64,000 nt of DNA from Bacillota bacterium (lineage in GTDB: Bacteria > Bacillota > Clostridia > Christensenellales > Christensenellaceae): assembly GCA_023393165.1 (NCBI GenBank), contig JAEWMJ010000042.1, forward strand, positions 62,001 to 126,000, read 5' to 3'. The translations under genes were made by a program, and so were the position numbers. Under the pieces are notes generated by a model. It was not told the DNA's origin. It did not search any database and was given only the letters and a program-made list of their open reading frames with translations. This document shows, piece after piece, positions 17,953-27,460 of this stretch (position 1 is the stretch's first letter; each line of letters starts with the position of its first letter).

Positions 17953-19884
17953 ATGAACAGAGATATAGCAGATTCCGATTTGTATTTATTTAATACGGGG
18001 GAAGCGCAGCGCGCTTACCTGCTTTTTGGGTGCCACTATATTGATGAACTTAAAATGCACCGCTTTTGCGTATGGGCTCCCAATGCAAAAGCGGTAAGCC
18101 TGGTGGGGGATTTTAACGGCTGGGATAAAACCAAAAACCCCATGCGCCATTATAAAAACGGCGTGTATACCGCCTATGTAAAGAACGCCAAAGACGGAGA
18201 CAACTATAAATATTTCATTACCGGACGGGACAATAAAAAAGTTTTTAAAGCCGATCCCTTCGCGTTCCATGCGGAAGTGCGGCCTAACACCGCCTCCAAA
18301 GTATGGGATATTTCCGGGTATGAGTGGAACGACAAAGAATATATTGAGAACCGCATTCAGCAGAACGTTCAAAAAATGCCCATATCCATATACGAATTGC
18401 ACATCGGATCCTGGCGTAAAAAAGATGGCTACCGGTTTGTAAATTTCCGGGAGGTTGCCCATGAGCTGGCGGCTTACTGCTGTGAGATGGGTTTTACCCA
18501 CGTGGAAGTTATGCCGCTGATGGAACATCCGTTTGACGGCTCCTGGGGCTACCAGATCACCGGTTTCTACGCCATTACCTCACGTTACGGGACGCCGCAG
18601 GATTTTATGTATTTTGTGGACGTAATGCACTCACGCGGGATCGGCGTGATCATGGACTGGGTATCCGCGCATTTTCCAAAGGATGAGCACGGGCTCCGGA
18701 AATTTGACGGCACATGCCTCTTTGAGCATGAACACCCCTTAAGGGGGGAGCATCCCGAATGGGGCACGGTCTGCTTCAACTACGAACGGCCGGAAGTAGT
18801 CAGTTTTCTGGTCTCCAATGCGGTCTTTTATATGGATATGTACCATCTGGACGGTCTCCGGGTGGATGCCGTAACCTCTATGCTTTATCTGGATTACGCA
18901 CGCGAGGAAGGTAAATTTTTGCCCAATAAATACGGGGGGAACATTGATCTGGATGCGGTCGATTTTCTGAAGAAGGTAAACAGCGTTGTTCTGACCAATT
19001 TTGCGGGCTGTATGATGGTAGCGGAAGAATCCACCGCTTATCCGGGCATTACCAGGCCGCCTTATGACGGGGGCCTTGGGTTTACATTCAAATGGAACAT
19101 GGGTTTTATGCATGATACCCTTTTATATATGTCTATCGATCACCTTTTCAGGCAGTATCACCACGACAAGATAACCTTTTCACTTTTGTACGCATTCAGT
19201 GAAAACTATATTCTGGCATATTCCCATGACGAAGTGGTGCACGGAAAGAAGTCAATGATAGACAAAATGTTCGGGGACTACTGGCAGAAATTTGCCTCGC
19301 TGCGCGCTTTGTACGGCTTTATGTTTGCGCATCCGGGCAAAAAATTGCTGTTTATGGGCAGCGAATTCGCTCAGTTTGTGGAATGGGCGTACGAGCGGCA
19401 GTTAGACTGGTTTTTGCTGCAGTATGAGAAACATGCCGGGATGAAAAAATATGTTTCCGAGTTGAACCGAATTTACCGGCAATATCCCAGCCTGTACGAA
19501 GTGGACGACGGCTGGGAAGGATTTACCTGGCTGAATGCGGAGGACGCCCAAAACAGCGTTCTGGCGTTTATGAGGCATTCCGGGGGAGAGAAAAAGACGC
19601 ACATGGTTTGCGTCATCAACTTTACTCCTGTTGTCCGGCGGGGGTATGCGGTCGCAATGCCCGAAAAGGGCTCGCTGAACTGTATATTGAACAGCGACGA
19701 GATATCATTCGGAGGCAGCGGCGTTCCGGCTCTGCCGGAAGCGGCAACCATCAGGAATAAGTTTTTAGGGAAACCGTATATGGCGGTTTTGACGCTGCCG
19801 CCGCTCTCGGCGATATATTACGAGTTTACCGGCGATGAAGAGGGGGGTTCAGTATGTTCGTCAGAAAAAAATGCATTGCAATGA
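17953..19884 (+). CDS. glgB: 1,4-alpha-glucan branching enzyme
   Basis: GlgB (GH13) cuts alpha-1,4 chains and rejoins them as alpha-1,6 branches in glycogen. The 643-residue protein has an N-terminal CBM48-like domain (HRFCVWAPNAKAVSLVGDFNGW), then a TIM barrel. Catalytic residues are visible in GLRVDAV (nucleophile Asp), MMVAEEST (acid Glu) and AYSHDEVVHG (transition-state Asp). I chose the ATG at 17953; a TTG at 17938 is possible, and neither has a strong ribosome site. Its 3' end overlaps the glgC start by 31 bases, so translation is coupled. Confidence 0.94.
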   Translation: MNRDIADSDLYLFNTGEAQRAYLLFGCHYIDELKMHRFCVWAPNAKAVSLVGDFNGWDKTKNPMRHYKNGVYTAYVKNAKDGDNYKYFITGRDNKKVFKADPFAFHAEVRPNTASKVWDISGYEWNDKEYIENRIQQNVQKMPISIYELHIGSWRKKDGYRFVNFREVAHELAAYCCEMGFTHVEVMPLMEHPFDGSWGYQITGFYAITSRYGTPQDFMYFVDVMHSRGIGVIMDWVSAHFPKDEHGLRKFDGTCLFEHEHPLRGEHPEWGTVCFNYERPEVVSFLVSNAVFYMDMYHLDGLRVDAVTSMLYLDYAREEGKFLPNKYGGNIDLDAVDFLKKVNSVVLTNFAGCMMVAEESTAYPGITRPPYDGGLGFTFKWNMGFMHDTLLYMSIDHLFRQYHHDKITFSLLYAFSENYILAYSHDEVVHGKKSMIDKMFGDYWQKFASLRALYGFMFAHPGKKLLFMGSEFAQFVEWAYERQLDWFLLQYEKHAGMKKYVSELNRIYRQYPSLYEVDDGWEGFTWLNAEDAQNSVLAFMRHSGGEKKTHMVCVINFTPVVRRGYAVAMPEKGSLNCILNSDEISFGGSGVPALPEAATIRNKFLGKPYMAVLTLPPLSAIYYEFTGDEEGGSVCSSEKNALQ

Positions 19885-21056
19885 TACTCGCGGGCGGCCA
19901 AGGCAGCCGGCTCTCCGTATTGACCAAACACCGCGCCAAACCCGCAGTCCCCTATGGAGGCAAATATAAAATCATTGATTTTCCTCTTTCAAACTGCATC
20001 CATTCGGGCCTGGATACCGTCGGCGTTTTGACGCAGTACGAGCCCCTGGAACTGAACGCGTATATCGGAACCGGGGCCCCCTGGGACCTTGACGGGATCA
20101 CAGGCGGAGGGTTCGTGCTCCCGCCGTATATGAAGTCTGAGCGGGGCGAATGGTATTCCGGAACAGCAAACGCCATCTTCCAGAATTTTTATTTTATCGA
20201 CCGGTACCAGCCTGAATACCTGCTTATTTTATCCGGCGACCATATTTATAAAATGGATTACAGCGAGATGATCGATTTCCATGTCAAAAAAAAGGCGGAT
20301 GCGACCATTGCTGTCATTGAGGTACCCAAAAAAGAGGCAAGCCGTTTCGGAATCATGCATACGGATGAAGACAAGCGCATACTGGATTTCGAAGAAAAAC
20401 CCAAAAAGCCCAAGGGCAACATGGCGTCCATGGGCGTGTATGTGTTTACCTGGGAAAAAGTAAAAAAATATTTGATTTGCGACAGCCGGAATCCAAAATC
20501 CACCAATGATTTTGGCAAGGACATTATCCCCGAAATGCTTGCGCAGGGTGAGCGGATGTTTGCCTATCCGTTTGAAGGTTACTGGAAGGATGTCGGAACG
20601 ATCGAAAGCCTCTGGGAGGCGAATATGGAACTTCTGAGCGACCATCCGGCTCTCGATCTGTTTGATTCTTCCTGGAGGATTTTTTCACGGAATCCCAACA
20701 AGCCGCCTCATTTTGTGGCGGCGGGCGCGCATGTTAAAAACAGCATAATATCCGAAGGGTGCCATATTTACGGCACGGTGGAAAACAGCGTGCTTTTTCC
20801 CGGCGTTGTTGTGGAAAAGAATGCTGCGGTTCGGGACAGCATCGTGATGCAGGAAACAAAAATTATGGAAAATGCGGTTGTTCTGAAATCCATACTGGAT
20901 GAGGAAGTTGTGATAGAAGAGAACTGCACGGTTGGAGGAGAAGGCGAAATAACGGTGGTCGGGTCAGAAGTAACGGTGAAAGCGGGTTCGGTGATACGGC
21001 CGGGTGACAGGATCAATCCGGCAGAGGAACCCATCATACAGAGTTGCGGGAGGTAG
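19854..21056 (+). CDS. glgC: Glucose-1-phosphate adenylyltransferase
   Basis: GlgC makes ADP-glucose, the glycogen precursor. The 400-residue protein has the N-terminal AMILAGGQGSRLSVLTKHRAK motif, SGTANAIFQN at about 102-111 and LSGDHIYKMDY around 126-136, followed by a left-handed beta-helix tail of hexapeptide type. The ATG at 19854 is preceded by GAGGGGGG within the end of glgB. Clostridial GlgC usually works with GlgD, encoded next. The stop at 21054-21056 is four bases before the glgD start. Confidence 0.95.
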   Translation: MFVRKKCIAMILAGGQGSRLSVLTKHRAKPAVPYGGKYKIIDFPLSNCIHSGLDTVGVLTQYEPLELNAYIGTGAPWDLDGITGGGFVLPPYMKSERGEWYSGTANAIFQNFYFIDRYQPEYLLILSGDHIYKMDYSEMIDFHVKKKADATIAVIEVPKKEASRFGIMHTDEDKRILDFEEKPKKPKGNMASMGVYVFTWEKVKKYLICDSRNPKSTNDFGKDIIPEMLAQGERMFAYPFEGYWKDVGTIESLWEANMELLSDHPALDLFDSSWRIFSRNPNKPPHFVAAGAHVKNSIISEGCHIYGTVENSVLFPGVVVEKNAAVRDSIVMQETKIMENAVVLKSILDEEVVIEENCTVGGEGEITVVGSEVTVKAGSVIRPGDRINPAEEPIIQSCGR

Positions 21057-21060
21057 CAAA

Positions 21061-22188
21061 ATGACCAGAGATACGTTTGGCCTTATTTATGCCGGAGAAC
21101 AGAATATTAATTTGCGGGAACTGGTTTACGCGCGCAGCGTAGGCGCGCTGCCAATCGGCGGAAGATACCGCGCGATCGATTTTGTGCTTTCCAGTATGGT
21201 GAATTCGGGCGTGCGCAACGTGGGCGTGATCGCCCAGAAAAACTACCATTCCCTGATGGATCATTTGGGCTCCGGGAAGGAATGGGACCTTTCCCGCAAG
21301 AACGACGGACTTTTTATACTGCCTCCTTTTTTCACAAACGAAAATATGGGAAGCTACCGCGGAATGGTGGACGCTATAAAAGGCGTCATGAGCTACATCC
21401 GGCGCTCAACGCAGAAATACTGCATACTTTCGGGCAGCTATACCATATACAACATGCTGTTTGACGACGCGCTTGACTTCCATGTGCAGAACAATGCGGA
21501 TATTACCATGCTGTACAGTATGGAAACCAACAGGTTTTTTACCGGTGAACGGTTTAAGGATCTTCGGCTCCACCTGGACGAAAAGGGCAGGATTACGGAT
21601 ATGGAGCTGAACTCCGAAATGTCCAATTCAAAAAATGTTGGAATGGATACGTATATTATCCGGAAAGACCTGCTGGAATACCTGGTGGAAGACTGCGTTT
21701 CCAGGGGGAAATACAATTTTATTACCGATCTTTTGATGAACAATATCACGCGCCTGCATTATTACGGATTCAAACATACCGGGTATGTGGGAAGGCTGCA
21801 TTCGGTGGCATCCTATTTCAAACTCAATATGGATATGCTGCGGCCGGATGTGCAGCAGGATTTGTTTTACAGCGGCAGGAGTATTTACACTAAAATCAAG
21901 GACGAAGCGCCCGCCAAGTACGTCCGGGATTCCAGCATCCAAAACGGCCTGGTCGCCGACGGATGCATCATAGAAGGCGAGGTTGAAAACTCCGTATTGT
22001 TCAGGGGCGTTTATATAGCCAAAGGGGCAAAAATAAAGAATTGCATTATTATGCAGGATTCCGAGATTTCGCAGGACGCGAATCTGGAATACGTGATCAT
22101 AGATAAATTGGTGCAGATACGGCCAGGCAGGCGATTGATCGGCGACACCGATTTCCCGGTGATAATCCGCAAAGGGGCGATATTGTAA
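21061..22188 (+). CDS. glgD: GlgD, adenylyltransferase-like partner of GlgC
   Basis: The 375-residue protein resembles GlgC over its full length but begins DTFGLIYAGEQN rather than the active LAGGxG loop, so the catalytic nucleotide-binding loop is degenerate. This is typical of GlgD in Firmicutes, which is known to form a more active complex with GlgC. It retains a C-terminal beta-helix (SVLFRGVYIAKGAKIKNCI). The start is the ATG at 21061 after GGGAGG; the open frame extends upstream into glgC. It sits between glgC and glgA, in one operon. Confidence 0.92.
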   Translation: MTRDTFGLIYAGEQNINLRELVYARSVGALPIGGRYRAIDFVLSSMVNSGVRNVGVIAQKNYHSLMDHLGSGKEWDLSRKNDGLFILPPFFTNENMGSYRGMVDAIKGVMSYIRRSTQKYCILSGSYTIYNMLFDDALDFHVQNNADITMLYSMETNRFFTGERFKDLRLHLDEKGRITDMELNSEMSNSKNVGMDTYIIRKDLLEYLVEDCVSRGKYNFITDLLMNNITRLHYYGFKHTGYVGRLHSVASYFKLNMDMLRPDVQQDLFYSGRSIYTKIKDEAPAKYVRDSSIQNGLVADGCIIEGEVENSVLFRGVYIAKGAKIKNCIIMQDSEISQDANLEYVIIDKLVQIRPGRRLIGDTDFPVIIRKGAIL

Positions 22189-22189
22189 C

Positions 22190-23632
22190 ATGAAAGAAAA
22201 GAGCATCAAGGTATTGATCGTAGGGGCGGAATGCGTTCCTTTTGCAAAAACGGGCGGTCTTGCCGATGTGATCGGCACGCTGCCCAAAGAACTGAAAAAA
22301 CTGGGCGTGGACGCGCGGGTAATGATGCCCAAGCACGGCATAATCAAGCATGAATATGGGGACAAGCTGAAAACGATAGCTACCTTTCATATATCCCTTG
22401 GCTGGCGCAACCAGTATGTGGGCGTTGAGACCATGGAAATGGACGGCATAACGTTTTATTTCATCGATAACGAATATTATTTTTACCATGCAATTTATAA
22501 GGGCGGCGAAACAGAAGGCGAGCAGTACGCGTATTTTTCGCGGGCCGTACTGGAAGCCCTGCCGTATATTGATTTTAAACCGGACATACTGCATGTCAAC
22601 GATTGGCATACTGCCATGATACCCATGATGATCAAAACGCAGTACAACTCAAAACCCCAGGGAAACATCAAAACAGTACTGACCATTCATAACCTTCAGT
22701 ATCAGGGGGCGTTTCCCTTTGAATTTGTCAGGCATTTTTTCGGCGTGGAGGACAGGTTTTATACTTCCGAATATATAGAAGCATACGGCGCGGCCAATTA
22801 TATGAAGGCCGGGATCGTATTTGCGGACAAGATCACCACGGTCAGCCCCACTTATGCAAAGGAGATCAGGGAGCCCGGAGCAGGGCGCGGCCTTGAAGGC
22901 ATTCTGCGCGTACGGGGGGACGACCTTTCGGGGATTCTGAACGGAATCGACACCCATGAATTTGATCCGCAAAAGGACAGGCTGATCGCTCAAAACTATT
23001 CCAGTGAAAATCCGGACGGAAAACGCGCCTGCAAGGCGGCGCTGATGCGCGAATTCAACCTGAATACCGGAACGGATACGCCGTTGATAGGCATGGTGAC
23101 CCGCCTGACAGCCCAAAAAGGACTGGATCTGGTGCGCGAGGTGCTGGAGAATCTTTTACATCAAAACGTCGCATTTGTGATACTGGGAAACGGGGACTTT
23201 GAATATGAATCCTATTTCAATTACATCGCGTCCGGTTATCCCGGGCGCGCGGGTGTTTATATCGGCTACAGGAATGACATTGCGCACAGGATCTATGCCG
23301 GATGCGACCTGTTTTTAATGCCCTCGCAATTCGAGCCCTGCGGCATATCCCAGATGATCGCGCAGCGCTATGGCAGCCTGCCCCTTGTGCGGGAAACTGG
23401 CGGCCTGGCCGATACGGTTACGCCCTACAACCGGTTTACGGGAGAAGGTACGGGTTTTTCTTTTACAAATTTTAATGCCCAGGAAATGTTTTCTGTGATC
23501 AGTCAGGCGATTGAGGTGTTAAAGAAGGAAGAAGAGTGGAATAACCTGATAAAAAACGCCATGAATCTTGATAATTCGTTTGAAAAATCGGCCAGGGAGT
23601 ATCTGGACGTCTACAGGAAAACGGCAGAATAA
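22190..23632 (+). CDS. glgA: Glycogen (ADP-glucose) synthase
   Basis: GlgA is a GT5 enzyme with a GT-B fold that extends alpha-1,4-glucan from ADP-glucose. The 480-residue protein has the KTGGLADV loop at about 21-28, which binds the ADP diphosphate, HVNDWHTAMIP at about 134-144, and the C-terminal MPSQFEPCGISQM motif with the catalytic glutamate. Length is normal. It starts one base after the glgD stop and ends the glycogen operon. No glycogen phosphorylase or debranching enzyme follows. Confidence 0.95.
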   Translation: MKEKSIKVLIVGAECVPFAKTGGLADVIGTLPKELKKLGVDARVMMPKHGIIKHEYGDKLKTIATFHISLGWRNQYVGVETMEMDGITFYFIDNEYYFYHAIYKGGETEGEQYAYFSRAVLEALPYIDFKPDILHVNDWHTAMIPMMIKTQYNSKPQGNIKTVLTIHNLQYQGAFPFEFVRHFFGVEDRFYTSEYIEAYGAANYMKAGIVFADKITTVSPTYAKEIREPGAGRGLEGILRVRGDDLSGILNGIDTHEFDPQKDRLIAQNYSSENPDGKRACKAALMREFNLNTGTDTPLIGMVTRLTAQKGLDLVREVLENLLHQNVAFVILGNGDFEYESYFNYIASGYPGRAGVYIGYRNDIAHRIYAGCDLFLMPSQFEPCGISQMIAQRYGSLPLVRETGGLADTVTPYNRFTGEGTGFSFTNFNAQEMFSVISQAIEVLKKEEEWNNLIKNAMNLDNSFEKSAREYLDVYRKTAE

Positions 23633-23668
23633 TCAATTGTTAAATTTTTAGTTTTGGCAGACATAGGT

Positions 23669-23697
23669 TTGACAAAACATATGCAATATACTATAAT
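23669..23697 (+). promoter_or_regulatory. Consensus sigma-A promoter of the hydrogenase operon
   Basis: TTGACA at 23669-23674, exactly 17 bases, then TATAAT at 23692-23697: a perfect consensus promoter. The leader to the TTG start is about 145 bases, AT-rich, and holds a bulged hairpin at 23802-23826 (arms around GCGTT and AACGC) just before the GGAGGTG ribosome site. Confidence 0.85.
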
Positions 23698-23701
23698 ATT
23701 T

Positions 23702-23719
23702 TTGTGAAGATTTTAACAA
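23702..23719 (+). promoter_or_regulatory. Predicted Rex operator
   Basis: The 18-base site TTGTGAAGATTTTAACAA matches the known Rex pattern of two 7-base arms (TTGTGAA/TTGTTAA type) around four free bases. It lies 5 to 22 bases after the -10 box, covering the expected start of transcription. Rex is a redox-sensing repressor released by NADH, so the site would couple hydrogenase expression to a high NADH/NAD ratio. Confidence 0.75.
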
Positions 23720-23847
23720 AGAATGATTTAATTAAAAATAATAATTGTTATAAATAATCTTTTAATAAAAGTTTAAAAATTCATATTTTTGTAGTTTTAT
23801 GATTTGGCGTTCCAGATAACGCAAATTATAATGGAGGTGTTTTTTAT

Positions 23848-24345
23848 TTGGAAGAGCATCGTGTTTGTCATTGTGAAGAAATGACGGAAGAGCAGAAATA
23901 TGACTTACTCGGGACTATCATTCAGGAATACGAAGCAAAAGAGACTAACTTAATACAGGTTCTACATATGGCGCAGGCAATCTTTGGGTATCTGCCCATT
24001 GAAGTGCAGCGGTATATTGCAGAAAAGATGGGACTTCATTTATCCAGGGTAAGTGGAGTTGTTTCTTTTTATTCGTTTTTTTCCACCTCTCCTAAAGGGA
24101 GGCACACGATATCGGTATGCCTGGGGACCGCTTGCTATGTGAGGGGCGGAAAAAAAGTGCTTGAAAAGCTGAAGGAACTGTTGGAGATCGAAGTAGGCCA
24201 AACGACCGGCGACAGGCGTTTCTCCATGAACGTAATGCGTTGCATCGGAGCGTGCGGACTTGCGCCGGCCATGCTCATTGACGGGGAAGTATTCAAACGC
24301 GTCAACCCCAACAAGCTGCAAGCCATTCTGGCAAAATTCGAGTAG
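23848..24345 (+). CDS. hydC: [2Fe-2S] NuoE-like subunit of bifurcating [FeFe] hydrogenase
   Basis: The 165-residue protein matches the NuoE/HndA/HydC thioredoxin-fold [2Fe-2S] subunits. After an N-terminal helical part comes VSGVVSFYSFF, then four cluster cysteines: two in SVCLGTACY (about 90-98) and two in RCIGACGLAP (about 130-139). It relays electrons inside the hydrogenase complex encoded with the next two genes. The start is a TTG at 23848 with GGAGGTG eight bases upstream; no ATG fits at this position. The gene opens the operon directly behind the consensus promoter and the Rex-like site. Confidence 0.88.
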   Translation: MEEHRVCHCEEMTEEQKYDLLGTIIQEYEAKETNLIQVLHMAQAIFGYLPIEVQRYIAEKMGLHLSRVSGVVSFYSFFSTSPKGRHTISVCLGTACYVRGGKKVLEKLKELLEIEVGQTTGDRRFSMNVMRCIGACGLAPAMLIDGEVFKRVNPNKLQAILAKFE

Positions 24346-24362
24346 GGGGGACATGATTTATT

Positions 24363-27300
24363 ATGGAATTATCGATTAAATCCAAAAAGGACCTGGACGC
24401 AATAAAAAAGGTTCAGATAGCCGAGGAACAAAAATATAAGTATAAAGTGCTTGTATGCGCCGGCGCAGGCTGCGTTTCCTCCAACTGCTTTGCGGTAAAG
24501 CAGGCGCTGGAAAACAGCCTGAAGGTTGAATGGCTGGACGACAAGGTAAAGGTCGTGGAGACCGGATGCGTAGGCACCTGCAATGTGGGTCCGACCGCAA
24601 TCGTTCTGCCGGACGGCGTATTTTACTGTATGCTGAAGCCGCAGGACATGGTAAAGATCGTACAGGAACATTTGATGAAGGGAAAGATCGTCGAGGACCT
24701 TTGCTATTTTGACAACCTGTCCGGCAAGATACAGCCTTATCTGAAAGATATCGAGTTTTTTAAGGCGCAGACGAAGATCGTTCTTCGGAACTGCGGAAAA
24801 ATAGGCTACGCCGATCTGGGAGAGTATGTCGAAAACGATGGTTACTATGCGCTGGAAAAGGTTTTGACTTCCATGGACCGTAAAGAAGTGATCGATGAGA
24901 TCAAAAAGTCCGGGCTGCGCGGACGCGGCGGCGGCGGATTTCCGACGGGACTGAAATGGGAACTGGCGTCTAAGAAGGATTCCGCCGAAAAGTATGTGAT
25001 CTGTAACGCCGACGAGGGCGATCCCGGCGCTTTTATGGACAGGAGCGTTCTGGAGGGTGATTCCCATTCCATCATAGAAGGCATGGCGATAGCGGGCTAT
25101 GCAATTGGCGCCAGCCACGGCGTCGTATATGTGCGGGCGGAATACCCGATTGCGGTTGAACGTTTAAAGCAGGCGATTGAGGATGCAAAAAAAGCTCATA
25201 TTTTGGGGGACAAGATTTTCGGGACCGATTTCTCGTTCGATCTGGAAATCAGGATAGGCGCGGGCGCGTTTGTGTGCGGAGAGGAAACGGCGCTGATCGC
25301 TTCGGTGGAAGGAAAACGCGGCGAGCCAAAGCAAAAGCCGCCGTTCCCGTCCGATGAGGGGCTTTATAAAAAACCTTCCATCATTAACAACGTGGAGACG
25401 TTTGCAAATATCGCGCCCATTATATTAAAGGGAGCCGACTGGTTTACCGGCATTGGCACCGAAACCAGCAAGGGAACAAAGGTGTTTGCGCTTGCCGGCG
25501 ATGTAAACAACACCGGCATTATAGAGGTTCCCATGGGGATTACTCTGGGTGAAGTCATATACGATATCGGCGGCGGCGTCCCGCAGGGCAAGCTTTTAAA
25601 GGCTGCGCAGACAGGCGGCCCATCGGGCGGCTGCCTGACCAGGGAGCACCTGAATACCAGGATCGATTACAATTCGCTTGTGGAACTGGGCGCGATCATG
25701 GGAAGCGGCGGCCTCATTTGTATGGACGAGGATACCTGCATGGTGGACGTTGCGCGGTTCTTTATGGAATTTGTACAGGAAGAATCCTGCGGCAAATGCG
25801 TAGCGTGCCGGCTGGGTACCAAACGCATGCTTGAGATCCTGGAGCGTATCACCCAGGGCAGGGGCGAAGAAGGAGATATCGAAAAACTCATTGAACTCGG
25901 AAACGTAGTGAAGGATACGGCGCTTTGCGGCCTCGGGCAGACGGCGCCTAATCCGGTGCTTTCCACCATCAAGCATTTCCGGGAGGAATACGAAGAACAT
26001 ATCAAACATAAATACTGCCGTGCGGGCGTATGCGGAGACCTGTTCCTGTCCCCGTGCGAGAACGCGTGCCCGGCCAATATAAACGTGCCCGGATACCTGG
26101 CGCTGGTTGCCGCCGGCAGGATAAAGGACGCTTACGACCTGATCCGTCAGGAAAACCCGCTTCCGGCGGTTTGCGGGCGTGTGTGCACGCATCCCTGCGA
26201 GTTTGTATGCAGGCGCGCGCAGTTGGATGAGCCCATTGCTATCCGTGACCTGAAGCGGTATGTTGCGGACGAATATTATAAGATGGAGCAGCCGCATATG
26301 CAGCTTGTTTTCCCAAGAAACGGCAAGAAGGTTGCGATCATAGGCGCCGGACCCTCCGGCCTTACCTGCGGATACTACCTGGGCCGCCTGGGCTACGAAG
26401 TTACCATTTATGAAGCCCAAAGTGTTTCGGGCGGAATGCTGGCATACGGCATACCCGAATACCGGCTTCCCATGGAAGTGCTGGATAAGGAGATCAACGC
26501 TATCAAGCAGGTGGGCATCAGCATCCAACTGAATACCGAAGTAGGCAAGGACATATCGTTCAAACAGCTGCAGGAACAAAACGATGCGATATATATCGCG
26601 ACAGGAACACAGTTTTCGCGCAAGATCGGGATAGAGGGCGAGAACCTGAAAGGCGTATACCATGGCCTGGACTTCCTGAGGGACGTCAACCTGCATAAGG
26701 ATGTGCATGTGCAGGGCGTTGTAGCAGTGATCGGCGGCGGTTCAACGGCGTTTGACGCGGCAAGGGTGGCCCGCCGCATGGGTGCGAAAAAGGTGCATGT
26801 GCTGTACCGCCGTACCGTAGAAGACATGCCCGCAGAAAAACGCGAAATTATCGAGGCGCAGGAGGAAGGCATTATTGTGCATGAACTGCTTGCGCCGATT
26901 GAGATCGTAGGCAGGAAAAAAGCGGAAAAGGTGATATGCAATCCCATGAAGCTGCAGGGGTTTGACAACGGCGGACGCAAAAAGCCGGTATCCATAAAAT
27001 CGGAGAATTTTGAACTGGATGTGGATCTGGTGATCCCGGCTGTGAGCCAGTATTCGGACCTGCCCTTCATAGGAAAAGACGAAGTGGAGATGACAAGCTG
27101 GGGAACGTTTGTTGTGGATAAGGATACGCAGATGACTTCTACGCCCGGAATATTCGCGGGGGGAGATGTTGTGCGCGGCGCGGACGTTGTGATCACCGCG
27201 ATTGCAGACGGCAAAAAAGCTGCGGAGAACATTGACAGGTTCCTGGGCGGCAAGGGAGAGCTCAACAAGGGCAAGCCGATTGATATTCCGCAGACTGTGG

Positions 27301-27452
27301 ACGAATCCGAACTGGCTGAACACGTCCGGTTTGAAATGAAGATGCTGCCTCCGGAAGAAAGAAGCGATAATTTTGACGAAGTTGTGCTGGGTTTCCACAA
27401 GTTGGATGCCATTGCGGAAGCAATGAGATGCTTGCATTGTGATAGAAGGTAG
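24363..27452 (+). CDS. NuoF/HydB-like flavoprotein fused to a GltD-like FAD/NAD(P) oxidoreductase
   Basis: This 1029-residue subunit has three parts. Residues about 25-110 form a thioredoxin-like [2Fe-2S] domain (VCAGAGC, GCVGTC). Residues about 130-545 are NuoF-like: GLRGRGGGGFPTG and ICNADEGDPGA bind FMN and NADH, and SCGKCVACR with a distal CGLG binds a [4Fe-4S] cluster. From about 549 a GltD-type module begins: cysteines in CENACPANINVPGY and CGRVCTHPCEFVCRR, an FAD motif GAGPSG, and an NAD(P) motif GGGSTAFDAA. HydB proteins of the usual length end in a ferredoxin domain here instead. I saw no frame break, so the fusion looks real. It probably exchanges electrons between NAD(P)H pools and the hydrogenase. 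Confidence 0.88.
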   Translation: MELSIKSKKDLDAIKKVQIAEEQKYKYKVLVCAGAGCVSSNCFAVKQALENSLKVEWLDDKVKVVETGCVGTCNVGPTAIVLPDGVFYCMLKPQDMVKIVQEHLMKGKIVEDLCYFDNLSGKIQPYLKDIEFFKAQTKIVLRNCGKIGYADLGEYVENDGYYALEKVLTSMDRKEVIDEIKKSGLRGRGGGGFPTGLKWELASKKDSAEKYVICNADEGDPGAFMDRSVLEGDSHSIIEGMAIAGYAIGASHGVVYVRAEYPIAVERLKQAIEDAKKAHILGDKIFGTDFSFDLEIRIGAGAFVCGEETALIASVEGKRGEPKQKPPFPSDEGLYKKPSIINNVETFANIAPIILKGADWFTGIGTETSKGTKVFALAGDVNNTGIIEVPMGITLGEVIYDIGGGVPQGKLLKAAQTGGPSGGCLTREHLNTRIDYNSLVELGAIMGSGGLICMDEDTCMVDVARFFMEFVQEESCGKCVACRLGTKRMLEILERITQGRGEEGDIEKLIELGNVVKDTALCGLGQTAPNPVLSTIKHFREEYEEHIKHKYCRAGVCGDLFLSPCENACPANINVPGYLALVAAGRIKDAYDLIRQENPLPAVCGRVCTHPCEFVCRRAQLDEPIAIRDLKRYVADEYYKMEQPHMQLVFPRNGKKVAIIGAGPSGLTCGYYLGRLGYEVTIYEAQSVSGGMLAYGIPEYRLPMEVLDKEINAIKQVGISIQLNTEVGKDISFKQLQEQNDAIYIATGTQFSRKIGIEGENLKGVYHGLDFLRDVNLHKDVHVQGVVAVIGGGSTAFDAARVARRMGAKKVHVLYRRTVEDMPAEKREIIEAQEEGIIVHELLAPIEIVGRKKAEKVICNPMKLQGFDNGGRKKPVSIKSENFELDVDLVIPAVSQYSDLPFIGKDEVEMTSWGTFVVDKDTQMTSTPGIFAGGDVVRGADVVITAIADGKKAAENIDRFLGGKGELNKGKPIDIPQTVDESELAEHVRFEMKMLPPEERSDNFDEVVLGFHKLDAIAEAMRCLHCDRR

Positions 27453-27460
27453 GTGGCGGT

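Noticed and set aside
23637..23654. Second Rex site at TTGTTAAATTTTTAGTTT
   Set aside because: The first arm fits, but the second matches only three of seven positions and the site lies upstream of the -35.
24363..27452. Two separate genes joined by an assembly error in the NuoF-GltD fusion
   Set aside because: The frame is open without stops, the linker region carries family-typical cysteines and base composition is even. I therefore treat the fusion as real, though only resequencing would prove it.
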